The notes beneath the pieces are model-generated. The model searched no databases. It worked only from the letters and a program-made list of their open reading frames with translations, and was not told the origin of the DNA. Shown piece after piece: positions 1 through 9,063 of a stretch of 35,339 nt of DNA. Within the stretch, counting starts at the first letter, position 1, and every line of letters begins with the position of its first letter. Made by a program: the position numbers and the translations under genes. The stretch spans positions 1 to 35,339 of the forward strand of contig CAMAVC010000031.1 in assembly GCA_945861585.1 (NCBI GenBank), written 5' to 3'. The DNA comes from Planctomicrobium piriforme. Lineage in GTDB: Bacteria > Planctomycetota > Planctomycetia > Pirellulales > UBA1268.

Positions 1-71
1 ATGCTGACTGCCCATGATGACCGGGTGTCCTGCAGATGCCGCCGTTTCCGAAGTGATTCCCTCCCGATCGT

Positions 72-731
72 ATGCCGCAACCACTTCTTCTCGTGCCCAC
101 GGAACTGGAGCGAGGCTTCATTGCGCCGGTGATGGCGGCTGCCTGCAGCGCCGCGATCCCCGTTGAACTCTGCGGGTTCGGCTCCGTGGTGGCGGCGGCC
201 CGTACGGCGCAGCTGATCGCCGAGCATCGACCGGAGCGGGTGCTGCTCGTCGGTATCGCCGGCCGCTATGACGACCGGCTGGCAATCGGGCAGGCCTACG
301 CGTTCGAGCGGGTCGCCTGCCACGGCATCGGCGTGGGGAGCGGCGATGCGTTCATGCCGGCGGCTGGAATCGGCTGGAGCCAGTGGCCTGGCGATGCGGC
401 CGCTGCGATCGGCGACACGCTGCCGTGCGCGAGCGGCCGGCTGCCCGCGGCCGACGCGCCAGCCCGGGCCGGCCTCCTCCTCTCCGCCTGCGCGGCGTCG
501 TCTGGCGATGACGACGTGCGCTCGCGGCTGCGGCTCCATCCCGACGCGGCGGCCGAAGACATGGAGGGCTTCGCAGTGGCCGCAGCCTGCCGGCTCGCCG
601 GCATGCCGCTCGACATCGTTCGCGGCATCTCGAACACGGCCGGCGACCGCGACCTTTCGCGCTGGCAGATCGAGGCCGCCTGCCGCGAGGCTGCTGCACT
701 CGCTGCCACGCTCCTCGGAGGCCGGGCATGA
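72..731 (+). CDS. mqnB: Futalosine hydrolase (MqnB)
   Basis: The 219-residue product looks like futalosine hydrolase, a cytosolic enzyme of the MTA/SAH-nucleosidase fold that releases hypoxanthine from futalosine in the alternative menaquinone pathway. Visible features are the VGIAGRYD segment near residue 60, the GIGVGSGDAF stretch, the EDMEGFAVA segment and the C-terminal SNTAGDRDLSRW motif that holds the catalytic Asp region of this family. The gene overlaps mqnD by ATGA at 728-731, which supports an operon and the assignment. No clear Shine-Dalgarno lies before the ATG. A related nucleoside phosphorylase is the alternative, but the neighbour makes it unlikely. Confidence 0.88.
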   Translation: MPQPLLLVPTELERGFIAPVMAAACSAAIPVELCGFGSVVAAARTAQLIAEHRPERVLLVGIAGRYDDRLAIGQAYAFERVACHGIGVGSGDAFMPAAGIGWSQWPGDAAAAIGDTLPCASGRLPAADAPARAGLLLSACAASSGDDDVRSRLRLHPDAAAEDMEGFAVAAACRLAGMPLDIVRGISNTAGDRDLSRWQIEAACREAAALAATLLGGRA

Positions 732-1561
732 CGCAACGCATCCGGCTCGGCATCTCCACCTGCCCCAACGACACGTTCGCGTTTCACGGGCTCCTGACGC
801 GGGCCGTGGACTGGCGGGGGCTCGACTTCCAGATCGAACTGCTCGACGTCGAGACGCTCAATGAGCGGCTGCTCGCCGGCGACTTCGACGTCTGCAAGGC
901 GAGCTTCCATGCTGCGCTTCTTGCCGCCGACCGCGTCGTGGTGCTCCCGAGCGGCTCGGCTCTTGGGTTCGGCGTCGGGCCGCTCCTGCTCGCGGCCGAG
1001 CCGGGCGCGCATCCGACATACGCCGGCCAGCTCACGCTCTGCCCGGGCAGGCACACCACGGCGGCTCTGCTCTTCGATCTCTTTTATCCGCGAAGCACCC
1101 GCGTCGAGCAGGTCGTGTTTTCCGAGATCATGCCCCGGCTGGAGTCCCGCACGGCCGACTTCGGCGTCTGTATCCACGAGGGGCGGTTCACCTGGCAGTC
1201 TCACGGCCTCACGCTCGTCGAAGACCTCGGCACGCGTTGGGAGACCGAGACCGGCTGTCCGCTGCCGCTTGGTGGCATCCTGGCCAGTCGCCGGCTTCCC
1301 GCCGCGACGATCGCCGCGGTGCAGCGGGTGATCCACGACTCGCTCGCGCTGGCCCGCCGCGACCGTGACGCACCCCTGCCGACGATGCGGGCCCATGCGC
1401 AGGAGTTCGACGACAGCGTGCTCATGCAGCACGTCGATCTCTACGTGAACGACTGGACGCTCGACCTCGGACCCACTGGTGCAAGAGCCCTCGACGAACT
1501 CTCGATCCGTGCCTCGGCGATCGGAATCGCGGGTTCGCGGCTCCCCGTGTTCGCTGGCTGA
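728..1561 (+). CDS. mqnD: 1,4-dihydroxy-6-naphthoate synthase (MqnD)
   Basis: The 277-residue protein matches MqnD, which converts cyclic dehypoxanthine futalosine to 1,4-dihydroxy-6-naphthoate. It has the periplasmic-binding-protein-like fold but no signal peptide, so it acts in the cytosol. Diagnostic stretches are STCPNDTFAFHGLL near the N-terminus, DVCKASFHA around residue 55 and GFGVGPLLLA near residue 80. The ATG overlaps the mqnB stop by four bases, and GGAGG at 717-721 lies six bases upstream. MqnA, MqnC and MqnE are not in this window, so the pathway genes are split on this chromosome. Confidence 0.93.
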   Translation: MTQRIRLGISTCPNDTFAFHGLLTRAVDWRGLDFQIELLDVETLNERLLAGDFDVCKASFHAALLAADRVVVLPSGSALGFGVGPLLLAAEPGAHPTYAGQLTLCPGRHTTAALLFDLFYPRSTRVEQVVFSEIMPRLESRTADFGVCIHEGRFTWQSHGLTLVEDLGTRWETETGCPLPLGGILASRRLPAATIAAVQRVIHDSLALARRDRDAPLPTMRAHAQEFDDSVLMQHVDLYVNDWTLDLGPTGARALDELSIRASAIGIAGSRLPVFAG

Positions 1562-1772
1562 CTATCGGCGGGGCATCGGGCCGGTCTGACGGGCGCGCCC
1601 GATTCGTCCCTACCCGTGCCCGTTTCGTCCCAGGCCGTTGCCGATTCGTCACTTTGCGTGTCCGGATGCTTGCAGATGCAGCAGATTCGACACATGATGC
1701 GATTTGACAGTCTCACGGGCGACCGCCACCAGAGACAACATCATGAACGAGATCAGAGTCAGGGTGCCTCGT

Positions 1773-2573
1773 ATGAAATCTCTTCTTTCGGCGCTATGCT
1801 GCGGGCTCGTCCTGCTCTTCAGCGGTTTCGGTGTCAGTGCCGATGTCCGGGCAGCCACCATCGCGTTCTGGTCTGGGAATGGCAACGCGAATGATTCCGT
1901 GGGAGGCCATAACGGTACGCTCGAGAACGGTGCCGGCTTTGCCGCCGGTCAGTTCGGGCAGCAGGCGTTTTCGCTGAACAGTGGAAACTCGCAGTACATT
2001 TCGGTGCCCGACAGCACCGCCTGGGACTTTGCCGGCAATCCATTCTCGATTGCCATGTTGGTGAATTTCACCTCGATCAGCGGAGGTGGGCTTGGTTCCG
2101 GAGGCAACGCGTTGATGGGGCACGACGAAGGAGGCGGCCCCACGAATAAGTGGTTCTTCTCGTACCTGTCGGACGGCACGCTTGGATTTCACATCAACAA
2201 CGGTGGGTCCGGGGTTTTCCTGACATCACCATCCGCCTCGCCCGTTGCGCCGGGGACCTGGAATCTGTTTGCCATCACGCGGAGCGGAAGCACATACACG
2301 TTTTACGAGAATTCGACATCGCTCGGCACTGTCGTCGACAGTACCGCACTCCCTGCGATTGCAGCGCCCTTGACGATCGGACAGACGGGCGAAGGGATTG
2401 GATTCGTGAACGGTCGCCTCCAAAACGTGCAGATTTTTGATACCGCGCTCAGCGCCTCGGAAGTCGCGGGGTTGGTTCCGGAGCCGTCCACTCTTGCAGG
2501 ATGCGCCGTTGCCTTGGGGTCGCTTGTCATGTACCGATTCCGCCGGCGATACCGTGGCGTGGCCGACGGGTAG
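1773..2573 (+). CDS. Secreted LamG-domain protein with PEP-CTERM anchor
   Basis: The 266-residue protein starts with a signal peptide (MKSLLSALCCGLVLLFSGFG, cleavage probably near residues 24-28). A concanavalin-like LamG domain follows from about residue 30 to 225, with the typical opening IAFWSGNGNANDSVGGHNG and closing LQNVQIFDTALSASEV. The C-terminus is a PEP-CTERM sorting signal: PEPST, a hydrophobic helix, then RFRRRYR. In known systems exosortase processes this tail, so an extracellular or outer-surface location is inferred. The ATG at 1773 is chosen because it starts the signal peptide. ATG 1743 and TTG 1704 would add a charged leader. Ligand unknown. Confidence 0.8.
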   Translation: MKSLLSALCCGLVLLFSGFGVSADVRAATIAFWSGNGNANDSVGGHNGTLENGAGFAAGQFGQQAFSLNSGNSQYISVPDSTAWDFAGNPFSIAMLVNFTSISGGGLGSGGNALMGHDEGGGPTNKWFFSYLSDGTLGFHINNGGSGVFLTSPSASPVAPGTWNLFAITRSGSTYTFYENSTSLGTVVDSTALPAIAAPLTIGQTGEGIGFVNGRLQNVQIFDTALSASEVAGLVPEPSTLAGCAVALGSLVMYRFRRRYRGVADG

Positions 2574-2633
2574 ACAACGCAGCCGGGCGCGGGAATGATC
2601 TCGGGTCTTCCGACCCCACTGCCCGACTCTCCC

Positions 2634-4733
<2,100 letters not shown>

Positions 4734-4740
4734 GGCGGGC

Positions 4741-4746
4741 TATAAT
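4741..4746 (+). promoter_or_regulatory. Perfect -10 box, possible leaderless promoter
   Basis: TATAAT lies six bases before the ATG at 4753. A start site seven bases after the box would fall on the A of that ATG, giving a leaderless mRNA for the small ORF and the overlapping nucleotidyltransferase. No clear -35 hexamer is visible 16-18 bases upstream. Confidence 0.45.
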
Positions 4747-4752
4747 CAGGTC

Positions 4753-4998
4753 ATGGGATCTCGGCAGCACGCATTGAACGGGCAGCGTCCTGCCGACGAG
4801 ACGGTAGTCGCGGTCGCCACGGAGTGGGTCGGTACACGAGGTGACAAGGAGCCCGATGCCTGTGCGGCCATGACGCCCGCCGAACGGATCGAGATGGTGT
4901 GGCCGATCACGGTCACCGCCTGGGCCTTTGCTGGAAAGCCGTGCGATGAATCGCGACTTCGCCGAGATGTTGAAAGCTTTGTCTGCCGAAGGTGTTGA
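4753..4998 (+). CDS. Small unknown protein upstream of a nucleotidyltransferase
   Basis: The 81-residue ORF starts at an ATG six bases after a perfect TATAAT. The second half (MTPAERIEMVWPITVTAWAF, then ESRLRRDV) looks like a short helical protein with conserved Trp, Pro and Arg positions. I recall similar small ORFs ahead of MNT-type nucleotidyltransferase genes in other bacteria, but cannot verify this here. It ends in TGA inside the next gene, overlapping it by 53 bases in another frame, which suggests translational coupling. No enzymatic motif, signal peptide or membrane segment is visible. It could be a partner of the nucleotidyltransferase; function unknown. Confidence 0.55.
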   Translation: MGSRQHALNGQRPADETVVAVATEWVGTRGDKEPDACAAMTPAERIEMVWPITVTAWAFAGKPCDESRLRRDVESFVCRRC

Positions 4999-5389
4999 CT
5001 ATCTCGTGGTTGGCGCTTACGCGGTCGCCGGCCATGGAATTCCTCGGGCCACCGGTGACATCGACCTGTGGGTGCGCCCGACAGCTGAAAACGCCGCCCG
5101 TCTATGGCGGGCCTTGGGACGCTTTGGTGCGCCGCGGAGTCGCCTCTCACCGGAGTCGTTCACGCAGCCGGATGTCGTCTATCAAATCGGCCTCCCTCCG
5201 AATCGGATTGATTTCTTGACCACCATCGACGGCGTTGTTTTTGATGATGCCTGGGCAGAGAAGGTGCCGTGCCTCGTGAGCGGCATTGCCTTCAACATGC
5301 TTTCGCTACGGCATCTCGTGAAGAACAAGCGTGCGACAGGCCGCCCGCAGGATCTGGCCGACGTGGCGCGGCTTGAATCGCTGGGCTGA
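4946..5389 (+). CDS. MNT-type nucleotidyltransferase
   Basis: The 147-residue protein belongs to the small DNA polymerase beta-like nucleotidyltransferases. The core is VVGAYAVAGHGIPRATGDID (residues 21-40), with metal-binding candidates D38 and D40 and the third carboxylate D89 in RIDFLTTIDG. The C-terminus has the KNKRATGRPQDLADVARL motif common in this subfamily. Such proteins transfer NMP groups to small molecules or proteins, and some are antitoxins or toxins. The substrate is not evident. The ATG at 4946 is the first in frame; TTG 4928 is a less likely start. The start overlaps the upstream small ORF by 53 bases. Confidence 0.8.
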   Translation: MNRDFAEMLKALSAEGVDYLVVGAYAVAGHGIPRATGDIDLWVRPTAENAARLWRALGRFGAPRSRLSPESFTQPDVVYQIGLPPNRIDFLTTIDGVVFDDAWAEKVPCLVSGIAFNMLSLRHLVKNKRATGRPQDLADVARLESLG

Positions 5390-5410
5390 CGCATGCGACT
5401 CTGATGGCTC

Positions 5411-5428
5411 GATCGTGATCCCACGATC
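5411..5428. other. Perfect 7-bp hairpin after the nucleotidyltransferase gene
   Basis: GATCGTG and CACGATC flank a four-base loop 21 bases after the nucleotidyltransferase stop. There is no T-tract on either side, so a Rho-independent terminator is not supported. The rest of 5390-5654, between two convergent genes, holds nothing else recognisable. Confidence 0.4.
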
Positions 5429-5654
5429 AGCTTTGGCTCAGCTTGGTCATGCTCGTGTCGGATTCGTGCCTTTTTCGGCCGGAAACGCGGGGCAGGCGGT
5501 TGTGGGGGCTCCATTTCGGATGTCGTGTCGTAGGGCTCTTCGCCTTCCGGAATGGACCGTCCGCCCGCCATGAATCGCCGTTGCTCGCTTGCCGCCGTCG
5601 GCATGATCGGCTCGTGGTATGGCGCGAAAGCCCCGGTATTCGCGTTGTTGGGCG

Positions 5655-6434
5655 TCAGGAGAGTGGCAGGAGATCCTTGAGGCGGGCCATCGGCGTGCGG
5701 CCGATCGGCAGCGGCTCGTCGAGCCCGGCGAAAAAGACGAGCATCTGGTCGCGCGACTGCCACTGCGTGGAGCGGATCTTCGGAACCTGCACGATCAACG
5801 ATCGGCTGATCCGCGCGAAGGCTGGGGGCAGGAGCGCCTCCCACTCCTGCATCGTGCGGCGCACCACCGTCGGCGGCTCGCCGATGATCTGCACTCGAGT
5901 GTAATTCTGCACCGCTTCGACCCAGGCGATTTCGACATAGGGCACCACCGCGAAGCCAGCGCCGCGTCCGCTCGCCAGCCGCACAGCCTGCCCCTCGTCG
6001 CCGGAGATTTCACGGGCCTTGGTGCGGTCGCCGCCGAGTTCCTCCGCTGACGGTTCGGCCGCGATCCGGCCGTCATCGGCGGCGAAGCGTTGTTCAAGCC
6101 GCTCCACCGTGATCGCGAGGCGGTCGTGGTCGAACGGTTTGAGCACGTAGTCGACGGCTCCAGCCCGGAAGGCGTCGACCGCGTAGTTGTCGCGGGCCGT
6201 CACGAAGACCACCGCCGTGCCGTGGGGGACGCTGCCGAGGAGATCGACGCCGAGGCGGCCGGGCATCGTGATGTCGAGAAACACGACGTCCGGAGCCCTG
6301 CCCCGGAGAAACCTCTCGGCCTCGTCGACGCTGCGCGCGCGGCCGATCACGTCGACCGTCTCGAATGCTTCGAGCATCTCGGCGAGGCGATCGATCGCCT
6401 TGGGTTCATCGTCGACGAGCAGGGCCGTGATCAT
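5655..6434 (-). CDS. LytTR-family response regulator
   Basis: The 259-residue protein has a receiver domain (about 1-120) followed by a LytTR DNA-binding domain (about 150-255). Receiver landmarks are the acidic pair D8/D9, phosphoacceptor D54 in VFLDITMP, T79 and K99 in DYVLKPF. The LytTR part includes EIAWVEAVQNYTRV and the FARISRSLIVQVPKI block. It should bind promoter DNA after phosphorylation by the adjacent kinase, with which it shares a four-base ATGA overlap (6431-6434). The target genes are not shown by the sequence. The divergent DUF1080 gene is one candidate. The family is well defined, so the class call is firm. Confidence 0.93.
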   Translation of the reverse strand: MITALLVDDEPKAIDRLAEMLEAFETVDVIGRARSVDEAERFLRGRAPDVVFLDITMPGRLGVDLLGSVPHGTAVVFVTARDNYAVDAFRAGAVDYVLKPFDHDRLAITVERLEQRFAADDGRIAAEPSAEELGGDRTKAREISGDEGQAVRLASGRGAGFAVVPYVEIAWVEAVQNYTRVQIIGEPPTVVRRTMQEWEALLPPAFARISRSLIVQVPKIRSTQWQSRDQMLVFFAGLDEPLPIGRTPMARLKDLLPLS

Positions 6435-7558
6435 CCGGCAATCTCCGTGGTCTCCGGCGAGGCAGTTGCGGCTGGGGTGAGAGCATACTCCGACGTGAGG
6501 GGAATCTGGATGACAACCTGCACCCAGCCGTCGTGTGCCGACGTGGTCACGGTGGCCTCAGGGCCGCCATGGATGAGCAGCCTGCGCCGGAGCGTGTGGA
6601 GGCCGGTGTTGGTCGACTGGGCCTGATCTGCGGGCACCCAGTGGCCGGTATTGGCGACCTCGATGAACAGCTTGTCGCGGTCGCGATGGGCGCGCACCGT
6701 CACCTCCAGCGGCCGGTCATCCGCCTGACGCCCATACTTGAGCGCGTTCTCGACGAGCGGCTGGATCATGGCGGGAAGCACCGGAATGCGGCGGATGTCG
6801 GTGTCGCAGTCGATCCGGCAGGAGAGCCGGTCGCCAAACCGGAACGACTGGATCGTGAGATAGTCTTCGAGGGCGTCGATCTCCCGGCCGAGGGGCTCGA
6901 GCGTGGCCACGGGCCGGAGGAGAAACCGCAGATACGTGGCAAGCGACTGCGTGATCACCTCGATGTCGTCGGGCGAGTGCTTGCAGGCGAGGATCGTGTT
7001 GAGCGAATTGAAGAGAAAGTGCGGGCTGATCTGGGCTTGGAGATGGTTGAGCTCGTTGCGGGCGGCGAGGGCCTCGGCCTCGAAGGCGCGCAGTTCCGCT
7101 GCCCGCTGGTCGCGGAGCAGGTGGGAGCCGAAGTAGGCCGCCGACCATGTGCCGAGCAGGATCACATCGAGGAGAAACCGGGCGGCGAGGCCGAGCCGGT
7201 CGGGAGCGCCGGCGGAGGTGTCGATCGTCAGCGGAGAGCGTCCCGAGAGCGTGCCGTAGACGATGAACGCGAGGGTCATCACGACCGCGCCGACCAGCGG
7301 CCCCCCCACCGTCAGCCCGATCTTGGAAATCCCCAACCGCTCGAGCAGCGGCGTGCTCTTGGCGGCCATCCGCACGGCCGCCGTGATCAGGCAGGCCGCC
7401 ACCACCCGCATGCCGACGAACCACGCTGCGTCCGGAAGGGTCGGCTCGAACGCCCGGATCACGATCATCGCGCCGGCGAACGCGGTCAGCCAAAAACAGG
7501 CGTGGGCGATCCAGAACGTCTGGCCTGAGAGCAGAGAAAATCGCCAGTTGAAACGCAC
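6431..7558 (-). CDS. LytS-like membrane sensor histidine kinase
   Basis: The 375-residue protein has about four N-terminal membrane helices (roughly 14-34, 46-64, 82-101, 124-146), a short coiled linker and a His_kinase domain. The phosphoacceptor is H180 in QISPHFLFNSLNTI. The ATP-binding domain shows PLVENALKYG and NTGLHTLRRRL. No separate sensor domain is visible, so the signal is probably detected in the membrane part. The start is the GTG at 7558, with GAGG about eight bases upstream. The reading frame stays open to 8542, but that part is antisense to the DUF1080 gene. It is co-transcribed with the response regulator. Confidence 0.88.
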   Translation of the reverse strand: MRFNWRFSLLSGQTFWIAHACFWLTAFAGAMIVIRAFEPTLPDAAWFVGMRVVAACLITAAVRMAAKSTPLLERLGISKIGLTVGGPLVGAVVMTLAFIVYGTLSGRSPLTIDTSAGAPDRLGLAARFLLDVILLGTWSAAYFGSHLLRDQRAAELRAFEAEALAARNELNHLQAQISPHFLFNSLNTILACKHSPDDIEVITQSLATYLRFLLRPVATLEPLGREIDALEDYLTIQSFRFGDRLSCRIDCDTDIRRIPVLPAMIQPLVENALKYGRQADDRPLEVTVRAHRDRDKLFIEVANTGHWVPADQAQSTNTGLHTLRRRLLIHGGPEATVTTSAHDGWVQVVIQIPLTSEYALTPAATASPETTEIAG

Positions 7559-7583
7559 TGCCTGATCCTCGAGAACAGCCCGA

Positions 7584-7589
7584 TATGAT
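7584..7589 (+). promoter_or_regulatory. Candidate -10 box for the DUF1080 gene
   Basis: TATGAT lies in the 75-base divergent spacer between the kinase gene and the DUF1080 gene. A start near 7596 would leave a leader of about 38 bases before the ATG at 7634. No good -35 is seen at 17 bases, so this is weak. Confidence 0.25.
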
Positions 7590-7633
7590 ACCTTCCGATG
7601 GAGTGCCAAGCCTTTCACACATGGAGTCTGGTC

Positions 7634-8386
7634 ATGTCTCGATTCGCAGCGCTGGCAGGAGTGTGGCTGTTGGGTTTCGCCGCCGTTGGCCGGGGTGATG
7701 TGTCCCCTCAGGAGGCTCCCCCCGCCCCGGAGGGCATGGAAGTGCTCTTCAATGGCACCGATCTCACTGGCTGGGATGGCGATCCGCGGCTGTGGAGCGT
7801 GCGTGACGGCGTGATCCACGGCGAGACGACTCCCGACAACGTCGCTCAAGGCAACACGTTTTTGATCTGGCAGGGCGGCGATGTCGGCGACTTCGAACTG
7901 CGGCTCTCGTTTCGCTGCAACGCCACGAACAACTCGGGCATCCAGTACCGCTCCAAGCGAATTTCTGGCGAGCAGGCGAAAAACAAGTGGGTGGTGCGTG
8001 GTTACCAGCACGAAATTCGCAACGAGCACACCCTCCCGAATGTCTCCGGCTTCATCTACGACGAAGGGGGCGGGGCTGGCGGCCGCGGACGAATCTGCCA
8101 GGCCGGCGAGCAGGCCGTGTGGGAGCCGGAGACCGGCAAGAAAGTCACCGGCACCCTCATCGACCAGGCAGAATTCACGAAACTCATGAAAATCGACGAT
8201 TGGAACGATGTCGTCATTCGGGCCGAGGGCAACCGGATCCGCCACTATTTGAACGGCCGGCTGACCCTCGACTTCACCGATGCCGACCCGGCCAAGGCCC
8301 TCCGGGAGGGAGTGCTTGCGCTCCAGATTCATGGCGGCAGGCCGATGTGGGTGGAGTATCGCGACATCCGGCTCAAGCGGCAGTAG
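7634..8386 (+). CDS. Secreted DUF1080 (3-keto-disaccharide hydrolase-like) protein
   Basis: The 250-residue product has an N-terminal signal peptide (MSRFAALAGVWLLGFAAVGR) and one DUF1080 domain with a concanavalin-like jelly-roll fold. Typical segments are VLFNGTDLTGWDGD near the start, NNSGIQYRSK, GYQHEIRNE, the SGFIYDEGGGAGGRGR loop and the terminal LALQIHGGRPMWVEYRDIRL. Some members cleave 3-keto sugars, and the family is greatly expanded in planctomycetes that use polysaccharides. A periplasmic or surface location is inferred. The ATG at 7634 follows GGAGT and begins the signal peptide, so it is preferred to ATG 7598. Substrate unknown. Confidence 0.85.
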   Translation: MSRFAALAGVWLLGFAAVGRGDVSPQEAPPAPEGMEVLFNGTDLTGWDGDPRLWSVRDGVIHGETTPDNVAQGNTFLIWQGGDVGDFELRLSFRCNATNNSGIQYRSKRISGEQAKNKWVVRGYQHEIRNEHTLPNVSGFIYDEGGGAGGRGRICQAGEQAVWEPETGKKVTGTLIDQAEFTKLMKIDDWNDVVIRAEGNRIRHYLNGRLTLDFTDADPAKALREGVLALQIHGGRPMWVEYRDIRLKRQ

Positions 8387-8426
8387 GGGGCGACTGCCAG
8401 CGATTCGGCCGGGATTTCGTGGGTTG

Positions 8427-8455
8427 TTGACACGGTCCCACGAGATACTTACTTT
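8427..8455 (+). promoter_or_regulatory. Candidate sigma-70 promoter of the S10 operon
   Basis: A consensus TTGACA (8427-8432) lies 17 bases before TACTTT (8450-8455). The expected start site, about 8461-8463, falls just before the hairpin at 8465 and about 65 bases before the rpsJ start. The -35 is perfect and the -10 is moderate. Confidence 0.55.
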
Positions 8456-8464
8456 CCAAGGCTC

Positions 8465-8498
8465 GCCCTGAAGGGGCTGAAAAGCCTCTTTTTCGGGC
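8465..8498 (+). terminator. Hairpin with T-tract at the 5' end of the S10 leader
   Basis: AGGGGCT (8472-8478) and AGCCTCT (8483-8489) pair around a GAAA tetraloop with one G-U pair, followed by five T. GCCC (8465-8468) and GGGC (8495-8498) can extend the stem. It could terminate the upstream DUF1080 transcript. As the promoter at 8427 would start just before it, it may instead be a leader attenuator or stabilising 5' hairpin. Confidence 0.55.
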
Positions 8499-8526
8499 AA
8501 TTTTCGCAACGAGTGGAGTGTGATTC

Positions 8527-8853
8527 GTGGCCGGTCCGACACAGGAAATCATTCGCATCCGCATGGAAGCCTACGACCATGCCGTGCTCGATCAGAGCGC
8601 TGCAGAGATCGTCGACACCGCCAAGCGGACGAATTCCGAAGTGCACGGGCCGATCCCGCTGCCCACGCGGATCGAGCGATACACGGTGCTCTCCAGCCCG
8701 CACATCGACAAGAAGGCCCGGCAGCAGTACGAGATTCGCACGCACAAGCGGGTGATCGATATCGTCCAGGCCACGGCCAAGACGATCGAGGCCCTCAACA
8801 AGCTGAGCCTTCCGGCCGGCGTCGACATCAAGATCAAGGCTTCGTCGCGGTAA
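8527..8853 (+). CDS. rpsJ: 30S ribosomal protein S10
   Basis: The 108-residue protein is S10 (NusE), part of the 30S head and also a partner of NusB in transcription antitermination. The conserved core is clear: [17 protein letters not shown], then [26 protein letters not shown] with the family's loop residues, and a C-terminal VDIKIKASS. The start is a GTG at 8527 with GGAG near 8515. It is the first gene of the ribosomal cluster; the str-operon genes rpsL, rpsG and tuf that often precede S10 are not here. Confidence 0.97.
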   Translation: MAGPTQEIIRIRMEAYDHAVLDQSAAEIVDTAKRTNSEVHGPIPLPTRIERYTVLSSPHIDKKARQQYEIRTHKRVIDIVQATAKTIEALNKLSLPAGVDIKIKASSR

Positions 8854-8937
8854 CGTCGCCGCGCAGCCCACTTCATTCGGGAACCACATTCAGGAGCGCA
8901 CGAACAGGCATGCTTGGAAGGCGTTGCGGGTAAGGCT

Positions 8938-8975
8938 CGGGGCTCCCTGCCGAAAGGCGGGTGAAAACAGCCCCG
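8938..8975 (+). other. Nested RNA hairpin in the rpsJ-rplC spacer
   Basis: CGGGGCT (8938-8944) pairs perfectly with AGCCCCG (8969-8975). Inside it CCTGCC (8946-8951) and GGCGGG (8956-8961) close a GAAA tetraloop. The spacer between rpsJ and rplC is 208 bases, the longest in the S10 part of the cluster, and has no ORF of its own. Confidence 0.5.
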
Positions 8976-9023
8976 GGAGCTCCCGCAGCCGACGGCTTCG
9001 AGCGTGATCGCGAGATGGTGGCT

Positions 9024-9063
9024 GGCGACGATGTCGCCGCGCCGCCCGTATCGCCGGCGACAT
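9024..9063 (+). promoter_or_regulatory. Mutually exclusive pairing at the rplC start
   Basis: GTCGCC at 9033-9038 can pair with GGCGAC at 9024-9029 across a three-base loop. Alternatively ATGTCGCCG at 9031-9039 can pair over nine bases with CGGCGACAT at 9055-9063, which covers the ribosome-binding region and the first two bases of the ATG at 9062. The layout would suit translational control of rplC. Confidence 0.4.

Noticed and set aside
1..71. ATG-led frame at the left edge
   Set aside because: It is short, runs out of phase with mqnB and shows no family match; too little sequence to call a gene end or promoter.
1704..1772. TTG start upstream of the LamG gene
   Set aside because: It would place a charged leader before the signal peptide; ATG 1773 gives a normal signal peptide.
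5182..5844. 220-codon minus-strand ORF in the nucleotidyltransferase-regulator gap
   Set aside because: It is antisense to two supported genes at its ends and shows no family features in the middle.
7559..8542. Extension of the sensor kinase ORF upstream of its GTG
   Set aside because: The added 328 codons are the antisense of the DUF1080 gene; membrane helices and the ribosome-binding site place the start at 7558.
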